DNA from: Microbotryomycetes sp. JL201
Lineage: Eukaryota > Basidiomycota > Microbotryomycetes
Length of the DNA: 64,000 nt
Reading direction: 5' to 3'
Assembly (NCBI GenBank): GCA_033819885.1
Contig: JAQYUZ010000002.1
Span: 558,001-622,000 of the forward strand
Below the pieces are notes generated by a model. That model was not told the DNA's origin and did not search any database. It was given only the letters and a program-made list of their open reading frames with translations. Made by a program: the position numbers and the translations under genes. Positions 44,549-56,932 of this stretch are shown one piece after another; the first letter of the stretch is position 1, and each line of letters opens with the position of its first letter.

Positions 44549-46813
44549 ATGGCTACCGCCGCGACAACCATCCGAGCGCCTCTAAGGCCCCGGCCATCAT
44601 CGCAATCACTCGGCCAGGCGAGCACGACAGACGCTTCGTCGAGAGAGTACGTTACAGCAAGATCGTCTCTGCACTCGCATGACGAAGACAGCAGCGATTA
44701 TGAGCGCTATGAGCACTTGCGTGCCTCTTGCGCACTGCCTCGTTCAGAAACACTCTCAAGCTCTGTAGACAACTTCGCAGACGCAACGTATACTCAACAC
44801 GACGTTTCACACATGCACGACATTTCGGCCATGTCTGCTGGTGTCGGATTGAGCCTGCCACAATCTCAGTCGTTTGCCTCGTTCGCGTCTCGTTCAACTT
44901 TGTCAAGCGAACCGCACGAGCTGTTCGCCAGTGCAGGTCTACCACCTTTTGTCAAGTCTGCCATGCTTCAGCGCGAAGACACTGCTCGGGCCCTGCACGA
45001 CACCGAAGACAAAATGAACGAATCAGGCCCCAAGGCAGTCGCCCCAGCTCTGCGCTCTGCCAAAATCGGAAACGGAACGCAGACAGCGATCCTCGGCGAA
45101 TGCTTTGAACAAGCAAATACCAAACGGAAAGAAAGTCGCATACGACTGCCAGCAAGAGACGTCAAGCCGGCTGGGTTCCCAATGTCGACCTCGATTCTCG
45201 CCACCGAGCTGAGCCTCAAGCAGAGCTACCGTGATGATGGGTCCGGGCAAGACAGCAGTGAAAACACCGGCTCAACGAACTCAAGTCTCGACGGTCACCG
45301 CACCATTAGCGACGTAGACCTTGACCTGAGCTTTGATTTGCCGCAACGCATCGACCTCGAAGGGTTTATGGGAGCATCATCGAGAACGCGAACTCATGAC
45401 GCGGTAGCAGATTTGCGAACAGCGTTTCGCGCAGCAGAAAGCGGACCCCAAAACGAAATCGCAGCGAATGCAGACGAGATAGCTGTAGCGCCCGGAACGC
45501 CGCGCCGCTCTCCTCTCCCGAGATCGATGTCTTCGTCTCCTCGAATGGCAAGAAAGTTACCTGCTCCTCTCTTTGCAACATCCCGCGATACACAACCCTC
45601 CCATGGCTTCGTGCACAACACGACAGATTCAAGCTTCAGCTGGCGGGAAAAGGGCAAGTGGAAAGCGAGCCAACGCGACCAGAACGACGACATGAATGTC
45701 CTGGAATTTGTCGTCGCAGATGAGCGCGACTGGAGGAGCGGGCAAGCGGCTAACGCTTCTCGAGACGGCTTTTCACCGCAGACCTCCCCACTTTTTGACC
45801 ATGACAGTCAGGGATCAACACGAACGACCCCAACGACTCCGAATGATACGCCTGTGATGCCGGAGCATGACCATCAAGCCATCTCCGATCATGCCGACGA
45901 AGAGTATCAACGACTGCTGAAGCATAAAGGTCCAATACATGGACTTGGATTCAATATCGAACAATCGCAAGAACCTCCCTTGTCTCCGGCAGAAGCGTTC
46001 GACAGGCGTATACCGTTTCTGTCTGTGACCGCGCCTCAAGAGGAGAGCGATGACGAGTCGGGGACTGAAGAATCCGCCGTCGATCCAACCGCTTCGCCGT
46101 CTCGGAGATTGTCTAACCGGTTAAGTCGGTCAGGACACGCTACAGCTGTCAGCGCTTTCGCAGAGCTCGAGTCTGCGAGGGTCCGAGAGCGCAACAGCGC
46201 CAGGTGCACGAAACAGGCTCGACACTTGTTGCGCTCAGAGACGATGCCGGGAGCTCGACTTCCTCACGAGAAGGCGGCGGACTCTCGCTTCGCGTTCAAG
46301 CCGGTACCTCTCCAGCTCGTCGTCGACCATTGTCCTCCAGCGATGGCTCAGACGACGAGGCATATGCGCATTGACAGTCGTCGCCAAACGCGTCCGCTGT
46401 CTGTGATATCACTGCTCGACATGGCGACATATCCTGCGGCGATCCTCGACGAGACGCCCCCAGCAAAATTGACTTTGTGGCTCGGATTCATTTTGGGGCC
46501 ATGGCTGTGGATCATTGGCGGCTGGTACCTACGAGGTGGAGACGGCGAACTACCAGGTACTCAGGGGATCAGGTGTCACGAAGCGGGGTGCAAATGCGGC
46601 AGGCTTTTGTCGCGGATGAAGCTGACCAGTCAGCACTTTCGCCACGGAGAGGCTATGCAAACCGGCTTGCAAGGCGCGGCCGCGCGGATTGACCATGCGA
46701 AATGGATGGGAATGGACGAATGGGTGTTTTGGAATAGGGTCGCTGGCATAGGGTCTGGCCTGGTGGTGATAGCAGTGGCGACCGTGGGGATCTGGGCCGC
46801 GGCGACAACGTAG
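44549..46813 (+). CDS. Ser-rich protein with two C-terminal membrane segments, unknown function
   Basis: A single uninterrupted exon of 754 codons from ATG 44549, which is unusual in this intron-rich window. Residues 1 to about 640 are Ser/Thr/Asp-rich and disordered, with proline-directed phosphosite-like runs (RRSPLPRSMSSSPRMAR, TTPTTPNDTPVMPEHD) and acidic patches. The C-terminus has two hydrophobic segments: KLTLWLGFILGPWLWIIGGW and NRVAGIGSGLVVIAVATVGI. Between them is a short Cys-rich loop (RCHEAGCKCGR). A conserved-looking sequence, DEWVFWNRVAGIGSG, precedes the last helix. Basidiomycetes have large Ser-rich proteins with this C-terminal arrangement, but I know no function. It may anchor a regulatory tail at a membrane; this is inference. 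Confidence 0.85.
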   Translation: MATAATTIRAPLRPRPSSQSLGQASTTDASSREYVTARSSLHSHDEDSSDYERYEHLRASCALPRSETLSSSVDNFADATYTQHDVSHMHDISAMSAGVGLSLPQSQSFASFASRSTLSSEPHELFASAGLPPFVKSAMLQREDTARALHDTEDKMNESGPKAVAPALRSAKIGNGTQTAILGECFEQANTKRKESRIRLPARDVKPAGFPMSTSILATELSLKQSYRDDGSGQDSSENTGSTNSSLDGHRTISDVDLDLSFDLPQRIDLEGFMGASSRTRTHDAVADLRTAFRAAESGPQNEIAANADEIAVAPGTPRRSPLPRSMSSSPRMARKLPAPLFATSRDTQPSHGFVHNTTDSSFSWREKGKWKASQRDQNDDMNVLEFVVADERDWRSGQAANASRDGFSPQTSPLFDHDSQGSTRTTPTTPNDTPVMPEHDHQAISDHADEEYQRLLKHKGPIHGLGFNIEQSQEPPLSPAEAFDRRIPFLSVTAPQEESDDESGTEESAVDPTASPSRRLSNRLSRSGHATAVSAFAELESARVRERNSARCTKQARHLLRSETMPGARLPHEKAADSRFAFKPVPLQLVVDHCPPAMAQTTRHMRIDSRRQTRPLSVISLLDMATYPAAILDETPPAKLTLWLGFILGPWLWIIGGWYLRGGDGELPGTQGIRCHEAGCKCGRLLSRMKLTSQHFRHGEAMQTGLQGAAARIDHAKWMGMDEWVFWNRVAGIGSGLVVIAVATVGIWAAATT

Positions 46814-47676
46814 GGTTTTGTGCAGGGGTCAGATAAGATTGAGCTACCCAGTTGGTTGCAGATTATGTTGTGTGATTTTTGAATCTGCCTCCCAAATGCA
46901 TCTGTCCTTACGTGTTTCGTCGCTCGCCTCACTCGCGCGACCGAGCCATGCTCGCGTGCGCCAACTCGAGGCAGCTGCTTGTCTGCCCGCCGCCGACCAC
47001 CGGATGTCTTGTGAACGAATGACCTGTTACAGCATGCGATAGGACTCGATCTCGCAGGTGGGCACGCGATTTAAATTACTAGACAACATATTCTTGCGTC
47101 ACGTGATCTTGCAGAAATAAAGGTTCGTCTGTGCGCGTCCGAACGCGTCTCATTAAAACAGTGCAAAAGCGCGCGCGGCCACCGGGCGGGCCCAGTCTTT
47201 CCTCGAGCTCGACGTCTATCGCAACGAGTGCAGGACACTGCAACAGGTCTATTCAAGACGCTTGCAGGAGTTGTCTTGTGCGTCCTGCTAAGCTGGATTC
47301 GTACAGCGTGACGCCGGATCGCACGCCAGCAGCCGTGTCACCGTCAGACGCGCGCTATCAGCAGCCAGAGCAATACTCCATTTCGCACCGGCAGTCAGTG
47401 CCACACCAAGGTACAAGCTCAGGCAATACCGGTGTCAAGATCTCGACCGCGTCTTGGCTGTCAAAGTACGCAGGCGGCAGCGCGCACGAGTCAGCAACAC
47501 ACACGGCTACTTTGAAGCATATCGGCGAATCGAGCTGGCGGCAAGATCAATCTTTCGATTCAGCAACCCTGCTTTACCCATCCGCCTCTGTCATCAGCCA
47601 GTCGCAGTTCAACCTGGTTGTTCAGGCACCTTCTCACGCTCAGGCGCAAAGTAGTAACAGTCAACCGGCTCAGGCT
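46814..47676. other. region upstream of Yta7, probably holding its first exon(s)
   Basis: Open in the Yta7 frame from 47107 to 47677 without an ATG, with protein-like Ser/Gln-rich sequence (YQQPEQYSISHRQSVPHQG). A CTTGCAG acceptor-like site lies just before 47114. An unplaced upstream exon with the true start is therefore likely in 46850-47100. Confidence 0.45.
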
Positions 47677-50600
47677 ATGAACCCTTACGACATGCATGCA
47701 TACGGCCAGGCGGCATGCGCAAATTCTGCTGCCGCTCAATCTTATCCTGCCTACGCTGAAAGAAGTGGCGGAGACAGCGGCCACAACGGTGCGGCACGTC
47801 CAGCACGAAAGGGCAGGCCCGTCATTAAAGACAGTGAGGATGAAGACGAAGACGCAGAAGGCGAGGTAGATCAGCCGTACACTGCGCCTGTCGGTGACGT
47901 TCCGATGGATGGTCCGCCAAAGGCAGAGGACGACGAGTTCAAGATTGAACCTCCAAAGCTCGTAGCGACGTTGACAAAATCTGGTCGCAAAACACTGCGT
48001 CCTGCAATCTACGACGGAGATTCGTCAGACGAGGATGACGAGCCGGTCAGACCTGCGAAATCTCTACGGAGAGGGCGAAACAGGTCGGGATACGGCGATG
48101 GCAACGGATTCGTCGAGCCTGACGACGAGTTCAACGAGGACGATCTCGAAGAGGATGACCAAGGCGAATACGGCCTCGATCGCAAGACTCGTCTGCAGCG
48201 TGCGGCTGCAGCCCGCAGAGCCAAGAACGAAGCAGAAGCCGCTAGGAGCCATAGGCGTCCAGCACGCTCAACCCGCAACTCTGCAAGAAACGATCCGTCT
48301 TTCGAGGCCGATGAGAGTCCCGCAGAGACGACTGAAGACGAAGTCGACTTGGAGATTTCGTCCGACGACAGCTTGAAGCCGCCTGCACCTCGCAAGTTGC
48401 GAGAAAAACCCAAGATTGATTATTACGCTATTCCGCCCGTCGATGCACTGACGAACAACAAGTCGAAGAAGAAGAAGCGTGGCGATGACCCATTTGCTGG
48501 TTTGCCTCACAACCTGACTGGCGCGCAATGGGCGGCCTTGTACCCCGACAAAGGCAACAATGGGGATTCGGTAAGAGCTTCGCCTTGCGACTGTCAGCAA
48601 AGGCTGAAATGCACGATGCCCCGCAGTCCTCATCGGATGATGACGCTCCCGGCTTTTCGACGCCTCGCAAAGGCGGAGGCGGCATGTTTTCGTCAAACGC
48701 GGCGCTTGCCGGTCTCGGTGCAGGAGGTATGTTTGCTGGCGGCGCTGGACTTGATCTCGGCGCTCCGAGCAACTTGGGCAAAGTTGGAGGGTCCACCAGT
48801 AAGTTTTCGCGTGTCATGGAAACAAACGCTCAAAGTTGACGCCGTTCTTTCTTTCAGGTCTCGCAGACACGGATCCCCTAGGGGTCTCGCAAGTCTCATT
48901 CGACTCTGTCGGTGGCCTTGGTTCGCACATTCAGCAACTGAAGGAAATGGTATCCCTTCCGCTGCTGTACCCGGAAGTTTTTGAGCGCTTCAACATGAGT
49001 CCTCCGCGTGGTGTCTTGTTCCACGGTCCACCTGGAACTGGGAAAACCCTTCTAGCCCGCGCTCTCGCTGCTAGCTGCAGCACAGACGGTCGAAAAATCG
49101 GTAAAGCAGATCGCCCTTCCTTGACGGGTGTCGTTGCTGAATGTTGTTGCTCTGCTCAGCATTCTTCATGCGCAAGGGAGCAGATTGCTTATCTAAATGG
49201 GTCGGTGAGGCTGAGCGCCAGCTGAGGTTGTTGTTCGAAGAGGCAAAAAAGTGTCAGCCGAGCATCATCTTTTTTGATGAGATCGACGGTGCGTGCTGGA
49301 AGCCTGTGGTCAATCTCAGGCACACTGATCATTGGCTGTTTCAGGACTGGCACCTGTTCGAAGTAGCAAGCAGGAGCAAATTCACGCATCCATCGTGTCG
49401 ACCTTGCTCGCTTTGATGGACGGCATGGACGGACGAGGCAAGTCAACTCTGAACGATGCCGACCATCCGTTACTGACTACGGCATTTTGCTCAGGCCAAG
49501 TCATCGTCATTGGTGCCACAAACAGACCCGATGCAATCGACCCGGCGCTGAGAAGGCCAGGCCGCTTCGACCGCGAGTTCTACTTTCCTCTGCCAAATAT
49601 TGAAGGCCGACGCAAGATCATCGACATCCACACCAAAGGATGGAACCCGCCTTTGGAGGACGCCTTCAAAGACGAGTTGGCGCATTTGACAAAGGGCTAC
49701 GGTGGCGCAGACTTGCGAGCCTTGTGCACAGAAGCAGCCTTGAACGCGGTTCAAAGAACCTTCCCGCAAATTTACAAGACAAACGACCGGTTGTTGATAA
49801 AGCCCGAGAAGATTGAGGTTACAGCGCGAGATTTCATCATTTCTCAGAAGAGTGAGTTATGAGACGGCTGACAACGATGACATGTACTCAACATCCGTCG
49901 AGCAGATCTTATCCCATCAACCGCTCGTGCGACATCATCTCTCGCGGCGCCTCTGCCTGTTCAGCTCGAGCCGCTCCTCTCCGATAGCCTCGAGACCGCG
50001 AAGCAAGTCCTCGCAAAGGTGCTACCAGAAGTCAAAAAGGTCAACGTGCTGGAAGACGCCGAATGGGAAGACGATGGAGGCGGATTCGAAAAGGAAAAGA
50101 TGATGCAAGGTAGGGTTAAGGGCGCGATGCCGCTCCCCGCGCCCGAGCTGAACCGTCATCTTGTGCAGCTTTCGAGACGCTGCGCGTGTTCAGGCCGCGT
50201 CTACTCATTCACGGCGCAGTCGGTATGGGTCAGGGCTACGTCGGGTCTGCCGTCTTGCACCACCTTGAAGGTTTCCACGTTCAACCGCTCGATCTCGCCA
50301 CACTCGTTGCCGACTCGACTCGCACAATGGAAGCGGCCTGCGTTCAGCTCTTTGTCGAAGCTAAACGACACAAGCCGTCGATCTTGTTCATCCCCTCGCT
50401 CATCACATGGTGCCACAGCGTCGGCGAGTCAGTCAAATCGACCATCAAGGGCTTGCTCGATGGCCTGGATCCATCAGATCCAATCCTACTCCTCGCTGTT
50501 GTTGACGGTCCGCTATCAGAAGTGCCTGGAGACGTGCGATCTTGGTTCGGATTTGTCAAAGGCAACCGCGTCGCTATCGGGCACCCGATTGCTGTGCGTC

Positions 50601-52204
50601 TGACAGCAGTCCTCCCTGCTTGGCTCAGAAGCTGACCGACTTCAACGTGTGCAGGCTGAGCGCGAAAGATTCTTTGACGAAGTCATCAAGTCGCTGCGGC
50701 GACCGCCGAATGAATTTCCAGACGCCATGCCTCGTCGCAAGCGAGTCTTGGAGAAGCTCCCAATAGCCCCGCCACCGCCGCCCAAAGAGCCAACAGAGGC
50801 CGAGGTTAAAGCGCAAGAGGAGACTGACCAGAGATTGCTAGAGTACCTCAAGTGGAAGCTCGGACCGATCCTGAATGAGCTGAAGAAGCGGTACAAGCGG
50901 TTTACGCGCAGTTTCTACGTGAGCGCCTTCACCCAGTTCGTCGGGAGCCTGTACTGATCCACTTCGCTGTTTCGCAGAGCGATTGGCGCAATGACGACCT
51001 AGTATTCCGAATGGACCAGCAGAAGCGCGAAGTCGAAATTGTCGGACTTGGCACGCAGCCATATTTCAACGTCGACCTCGACACGATGCACAATGACCTG
51101 TACAAAGGCTACTACTTTACGCCTGAGGACTTTCTGGCAGACGTGTTGCGTATTCAGGCCAACGTCGAAGTAAATGCCATTCTTGAGCATGACACTGAGG
51201 CGCCAGTGAGGGCTGGCCAGATGATCAACCACGCCCGCGTCATGATTGACCAGTCTTTCGACGCCAACTTTCGTGCCGAATGTGTCAGGGTGCGCGAGCG
51301 AGCGGAAGAGCGTGAAAACAAGCTGCCTCCAGGCGCGAAGGGCAAGCTCCGCAAGATAAAGAGCAAAGGTCCGGTGCCGGCCGGCGACGACTTGTACGCC
51401 TATGCCTCGGCTGCTGCGGCGGCGGGCGGCAAGGGGCTGATGGGTACAATCAAGAAATCGACCGAGAATGGCGAAGAGCAAGCTGAAGGCGGAAGAGGGG
51501 CTGAGCCTGATCGTTTAGCCAAACGCGTCAGAATTCAAATGGACGAAGAAAAGGCCAACGACACAGACGAAGCCCCTCCGAAACGAGCAAAGAGCGAACA
51601 TGGGGGTGCGAGCACGTCAAACGGCATGCGAGTCAATTTTGTGCTCAATGGCGCGCCAGCTCAGCCAGCAGGTGCTTTTGCTGCTCCCATGCAAGTTGGT
51701 GCTGCACCAGAAGACGTGATCGGACTCGAAATGCCGCCACTGCCATCACTGCCGGACGCGGTTGCTCCTGCCGCATTGACCCCTCACCTCTCGTCGACCG
51801 TCGGAGCCTCCACGTCAGCTTCTGAGTCTCTGCTTTCAACTGCACGCCAAGCAACTCCCCGACTTGGCACTTCGGACGCCGCTGGAAGTCGGCCTCTATC
51901 GCAATCGGCGGCGGCGGCATCGTCCTCACCGGCCGCCGTGTCTGATGCGCCAATGCCTCCTGCAACACCCGACCCTCTGCCCGAGTTTGTCGTGCCGTCG
52001 CCCGAGCTAACTCGGCTGGCGCGGATGCTGAAAGAAGACACGGCCGATCTGACCGTTGACGAGCTCGAGCAGATGCGTGCGGCATGCTTTGACGTTGTGT
52101 GGAGGGGACGAAAAGAATGGAACCGAAGTCAAGTCGTGCAGCAAGTGAGCGAGCTTGTGACAGAATTTGTTATCGAGGCGCGAGAGGCCAAAGAGTTTGC
52201 ATGA
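47677..52204 (+). CDS. YTA7: Yta7/ATAD2-type AAA ATPase with bromodomain-like region
   Basis: Chromatin-boundary and histone-chaperone ATPase of the nucleus. Order: acidic N-terminus (DSEDEDEDAEGEVDQP, DDEFNEDDLEEDDQGEYG), then AAA1 with FDSVGGLGSHIQQLKEMV, Walker A GPPGTGKTLLARALA, Walker B IIFFDEID and second-region GATNRPDAIDPALRRPGRFD. AAA2 is degenerate (LLIHGAVGMGQGYVG lacks the Walker A Lys), as is usual in this family. The bromodomain-like part is QPYFNVDLDTMHNDLYKGYY to NHARVMIDQSFDANF. A C-terminal helical block, DTADLTVDELEQMRAACFDV, ends the protein. Introns are short and interrupt both AAA modules. The start is not settled: ATG 47677 (MNPYDMHAYG) is the first Met in frame, but the frame stays open upstream (see 46814-47676). 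Confidence 0.93.
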
Positions 52205-52291
52205 AGACCTAGGTGTAATCATCTGCCGTGAACCAATTTTGGCTTTTCAGGCTAGATTCGTTCATCTCATCTTGTATGTAACATTGTTGCA

Positions 52292-55200
52292 ATGCCGCGA
52301 ATGCGCGTAAAGGAGAGCAGAGCAGCCCTGATAAAGCAGTGCAGGGACGAGTAGGCGTCTGGTGTGGCTCCTTGCCCTTCTTGTCGTACTTTGCTCAATC
52401 GCCTCGCGCGCGAGATGTGCCAGCGGTGTACGTGCCATCGCATGTCGACTATGATGCCCACCAGCTGACGCTGTGCTGTACAGGCCTCGAGGCCGAGCAG
52501 CGCTATGGCCCCGCGTGGCAGAGCGCCGCCGTCTTGATGGACAAGGCTCTCGGACGGCCGGCATTCACGGGCGACCGACACTCGATGATGTACTTGGACA
52601 GGTTCTGCGAGCACTTGGAGCTGTACCCACGCGACGACAACTTTCTGCTCGACGCTCAGCCGGGCACGTTTGGTGTCGGTGCGTCCTGTGCCTGAGACGC
52701 ACCTGTGACGTCTTGTCTGACGCAATCACTTTGGTGTGGTACAGTGACCTGCATGGAGTCGTCGTGCTACATCGACATTCGCGTCAGTCGCGCGCAACGC
52801 CATTGTTCGGCGCCCGGTTCGCTCTGGAGTCCTGTACTGAGCATGTATAACTCCTTCCCAGCTCGAGGCACACCCAGACGACCCTAACGAAGGAGGCAAA
52901 CTCTATGGCATCGGATCACTTGCGGCGTATCACGTAAGCTTGGAGGTTTGGCATTCATGCGCTTCCCAAGCGTCTCGACGCGTCTCGACGCGTGCTCGAG
53001 CTCGCACGTGACTGGTTTCTCAACACGAGGGCCAAACTGACATGGACATGACCGTCGACAGGACCACATTCAAAGTAGTGATGCACACCGAAAAGCAAGA
53101 GACGAGCGCCAATACACAGCAGCTGTCAGTCGCCGCAAAGTTGTTTGTCGACGCTCGCGGACCAGGCTGCGTGCTGACACGTTAACAATCACAGAAAATT
53201 GCCAAGGACTACGAGAACAAAGCTGTGGTCCAACAAGGCGTACTTCACGTTCCCATACCTCCAGAGCAAACAACAGCTGCTCTTAAGCCGCCCCAGCAGC
53301 ACGCTCCCCCTTCTCATCCTCCTCTGCCTCACACAGACTTGCAAACACCCCTCAAAAACCAGCAGCACGTCTCGTCATCGTCCTCCACGCGACAGGCTGC
53401 AGCAGCTGCTGCCGCCAGCAGCAGCATAAGCAGAACCAGCAGCAGCAACAGCTCTGCCCACAAGGCGGGTCCCTCGAGGGCGTCCAGCCTCGACAAGAGG
53501 CCGCGAAGCCCATTCGATCTCACCTCGGCGAACAAGCGTCCAATGCTCGCGAGTGGCAGTAAGACGCCTGTAATTGACATTGCCCGCTATGAGCAAGCCT
53601 GGGCAAGCGTCAGGGCCGAGATATACGATATCGATGCCGCCCAATACGAGTCGCAGCAGACTCTTCGAAGCTATTCTGACGCGCTCCTCAAAGTCGTGGA
53701 CCCAGCACTCAGGCAGAAGTACACAGATGCACTCAAACGGATAGACGTCGAGATCAGCGCGATGCAGCAAACACATCGCGAGCTCCTCCGTAAGGATATC
53801 CAGCTATCCGAAGCGATCCGAGAAGCAATGGCAAGCAGGAGAGCTTTCCCAAATTTGCCCACGCCAGCGCCTCCGCTTGCCAAGGCCGCTGCTAGTGCGG
53901 CAGGGCTTCTGAAACCGGCCGGACTGGTGCATGGTGTCGATTTCTCAGACGACGATGATGTCATGGCGCCCCTCTACCAAGCCGACAACGCCGACTTTCA
54001 AGAATTTCTCAAGGCCGTCCAAGGTGCGGACTTCGAAGGCAATGCAACCGTGCAAGAGGCGGCTCAGAAGCTTGGACTCATGTCGCAATCGGACAAGATT
54101 CCTGGCATGAACGTGCATCTGTTGCCTCATCAGCTCATCGGCGTGGCTTGGATGGTCGAGCAAGAGGTCAAAGGCAAGAAGTAAGTTCGCCTAGTCCTCT
54201 CGCTCAAGGATTTCGCTGCTGAACTGTGTGGTTCAAGCTATGGCGCCATCTTGGCCGACGACATGGGTCTCGGCAAAACGATTCAAACGATTGGCTTGAT
54301 GTGCAAAAACCCCTCAAAAGAGGACACTTGCAAGACGACCCTGATCATCGCACCGCTGTCGTTGCTCAGCCAATGGAAGGAAGAAATCGAAGAAAAGTGC
54401 CAGGCCAACCGTTTCAGCGTGCATATCTATCATGGTAAAGGTCGCAGCGAAATGACGAAGAAGAAACATCTCTTGCGGCATGATGTCATCCTGACGACTT
54501 ACCACACCCTTCTCGGCGAATATCCTGACGAAGAAGCAGCTCAGAAGCGAGCGAAGAAACAGGCGAAGCAGAATGGTCATCCTGACAACTGGGAACAATA
54601 TATTGAGACCACGCGCAAGGGCTTGCTGTTTCAGACAGAGTGGTTCCGTGTTGTCCTTGATGAAGCTCGTAAGTTAGTTGCCGGCTCACGCTACGAGCAG
54701 GATGCTGACAACTGTGGCCATGCAAAAGACGTCATCCGCAACCGCCAAACCAAAATGTCTCGCGCCGTGACCCACCTCGACTCGCTGTTTCGCTGGTGCT
54801 TGACTGGAACGCCAATCCTCAATTCTCTCGCCGATATCTATGCTCTGCTGCGGTTCTTGCAGGTCAAGCCATGGTATGACTGGGCACAGATGAACACGCA
54901 CGTCGTCAAGGAGGAGAAGAGGCGTCCAGACATTGCAGCGAAGAGGGCTCAGGCGATTTTGGCGTCCTGCATGATCCGCCGCCGCAAAGACACTAAGCTC
55001 GACGGCAAGGAGCTCATCACGCTCCCCGAGAAGGTCTGCGATGACACTTTGCTCGAATTGTCCCCAGAAGAGCGCAGCATCTGTGAGTGCCTTTGGCAAT
55101 GGGACAGGTTGCAAGAGCAAGCTGAATTTGCAAAAACGCAGACGACGCGGTCGAAAGAAAGTCACAAGTAGCGTTCAACAAGTTCATGAAGGCCGGAACA

Positions 55201-56932
55201 GTCATGAAGAACTACGCCAACGTACTCACTATGTTGTTACGCCTGCGTCAAGGTTTGCTCTTTGGCCGTTCGCATTGACGTGTGTCTGACAGATTTCGTA
55301 CAGTCTGCCTGCATCCAGCGCTCATTCGTGAATCATTGACGTCCAAAGCACGAGCCTCTGTGCATGCTGACCAGATCGCTCGCAGTCGAGGGAGAAGACA
55401 TTCTCGCTACGTCAAAGACAGCCGAGGAGGAGCTTTCGCGTGCAAAGATGCTCCTTGGACACGTTGCAGTGAATAAGATTCGAGAAGCTCGCCTCGCCGT
55501 GGCTAAAGAGCGTGCCGAGAAAGAGGTCAGAACTTGAAAGATCTAAAAGCTAGTACTGCAATGGCTGACAGCGGTTGCCGGGTAGCGGTCGGCCAAGGAT
55601 GGCGAAGAGATCGAGCTGGAAGCGGACGAGTGCCCAATCTGCTTCAGTCCTGTGCAGGAAAGCGAGGAGGGCGGCGTCTATACAAAATGCAGCCACTTAT
55701 TCTGCCGCGCTTGCATCGTCGAAGTGCTTCAAAAGGATGCGGAGGACGACGGTGCCCACAACGGCAACTTTCGGGCCGACGAACGTCCATGTCCAAACTG
55801 CCGTGGGCCTGTCTCACCCGCCATGTTGTTCCCGTTGTCAGTGTTTGAGCCCTCCGACGAGGAGCTGGAACCTTTCTTGTCCGTACCTCCTTCGCCACAG
55901 AAAAAGGCGGCTACTGTCAAAGCAGAGCCCGACCAGAAGATGATTATCCTCGACAGCGACGATGAAGAAGACGCTGGTCCAGTAATGAAGAAGCTGACCC
56001 AGTTCAATCGAGCAATCATTCAAGACTCTGATGACGAGGACGAGGGCATTCCTACGCTGGGCGAGATCACCAATAAAGGTGCGAAGGCCGCAAAGAAGGC
56101 AGACAAGGGCAAGGAGAAAGCGAAAGACCTGCCTGGCTGGATGGCCCACCAAGAACCGAGCACCAAGATGAAATGGGCGCTCGAGGAAGTCTTGCGCGTC
56201 CAAAAGGAGAACCCCGACGACAAGATCATCATCATTTCATCTTTCACTACCGCCCTCGACATGGTGGACGACATGTTCCAAGCTAATGGCATCGCGACGG
56301 TGAGATACCAGGGTGACATGACGCGCGAATACCGTGAAGAGGCGGTCAGGAAATTCAAGAAGAGTCACAAATGCAAGATCATGCTGTTGTCGCTGCACAG
56401 TGGTGGCGTCGGCCTCAACTTGACGCGCGCCAATCGCGTGATCTCCCTGGGTAAGTCGTCTTTCTTACTGGTGCGTGTGAACTAGGTGCGAACGCTTGCC
56501 GACGTCGTAGACTTGGCTTGGAACAAGGCGTGCGAGAGTCAGGCATTTGACCGGTGTCATCGAATTGGCCAGACCAAAAAAGTACAAATTAGTGAGTCTG
56601 CCTTACGGTCTTTCGGGAGGTTTGGATGCTAACGACGTCGTGCAGACCGTATGATGATCGACAAGACGGTCGAGCAACGCATCGCCGAGCTGCAGATACG
56701 TAAGCAGAATTTGGCTGATGGTGCGCTCGCCGAAGGCAAGGGACAGAGTAGGTCAAACGAGAAGCCCTGAAGCACAGTTCCGAAACTGACCGCTTCCGCA
56801 CACTTGCAGAGATCAAGAGGTTGACTGTTGCCGAACTGGCCAACTTGTTCGGTAAGTCAGGTATGCTTCGTGCGCTGAGAAGTCGCTGAGTCCTCGTACT
56901 CAGGTCTCGATCGCTATGGCCGCCGCCTCTGA
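52292..56932 (+). CDS. SNF2-family helicase with embedded RING finger (Rad5/Uls1-type)
   Basis: Nuclear DNA translocase and probable E3 ubiquitin ligase. The tentative start is ATG 52292 (MPRMRVKESRAALIK), spliced to VPAVYVPSHVDYDAHQ. N-terminal exons follow: GGKLYGIGSLAAYH, TTFKVVMHTEKQETSANTQQ, then a Pro/Ser/Ala-rich linker. SNF2 motifs: LLPHQLIGVAWMVEQE (Q-like), ILADDMGLGKTIQTIG (Walker A), and DEAH split by an intron (VLDEA, then HVIRNRQTK at about 54670-54730); next come LTGTPILNSLADIYALLRFL and MIRRRKDTKLDGKELITLP. A C3HC4 RING is inserted: CPICFSPVQESEEGGVYTKC, SHLFCRACIVEV, CPNCRGPV. The second helicase half has DKIIIISSFTTALDMVDDMF, LSLHSGGVGLNLTRANRVI and DRCHRIGQTKKVQI. It ends LFGLDRYGRRL. 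The RING position fits Rad5, Rad16 and Uls1; no HIRAN domain was recognised, so the subtype is open. Confidence 0.92.

Noticed and set aside
49981-50640. Missing Walker A lysine in Yta7 AAA2 as a mutation
   Set aside because: A degenerate second AAA module is normal for the Yta7/ATAD2 family.
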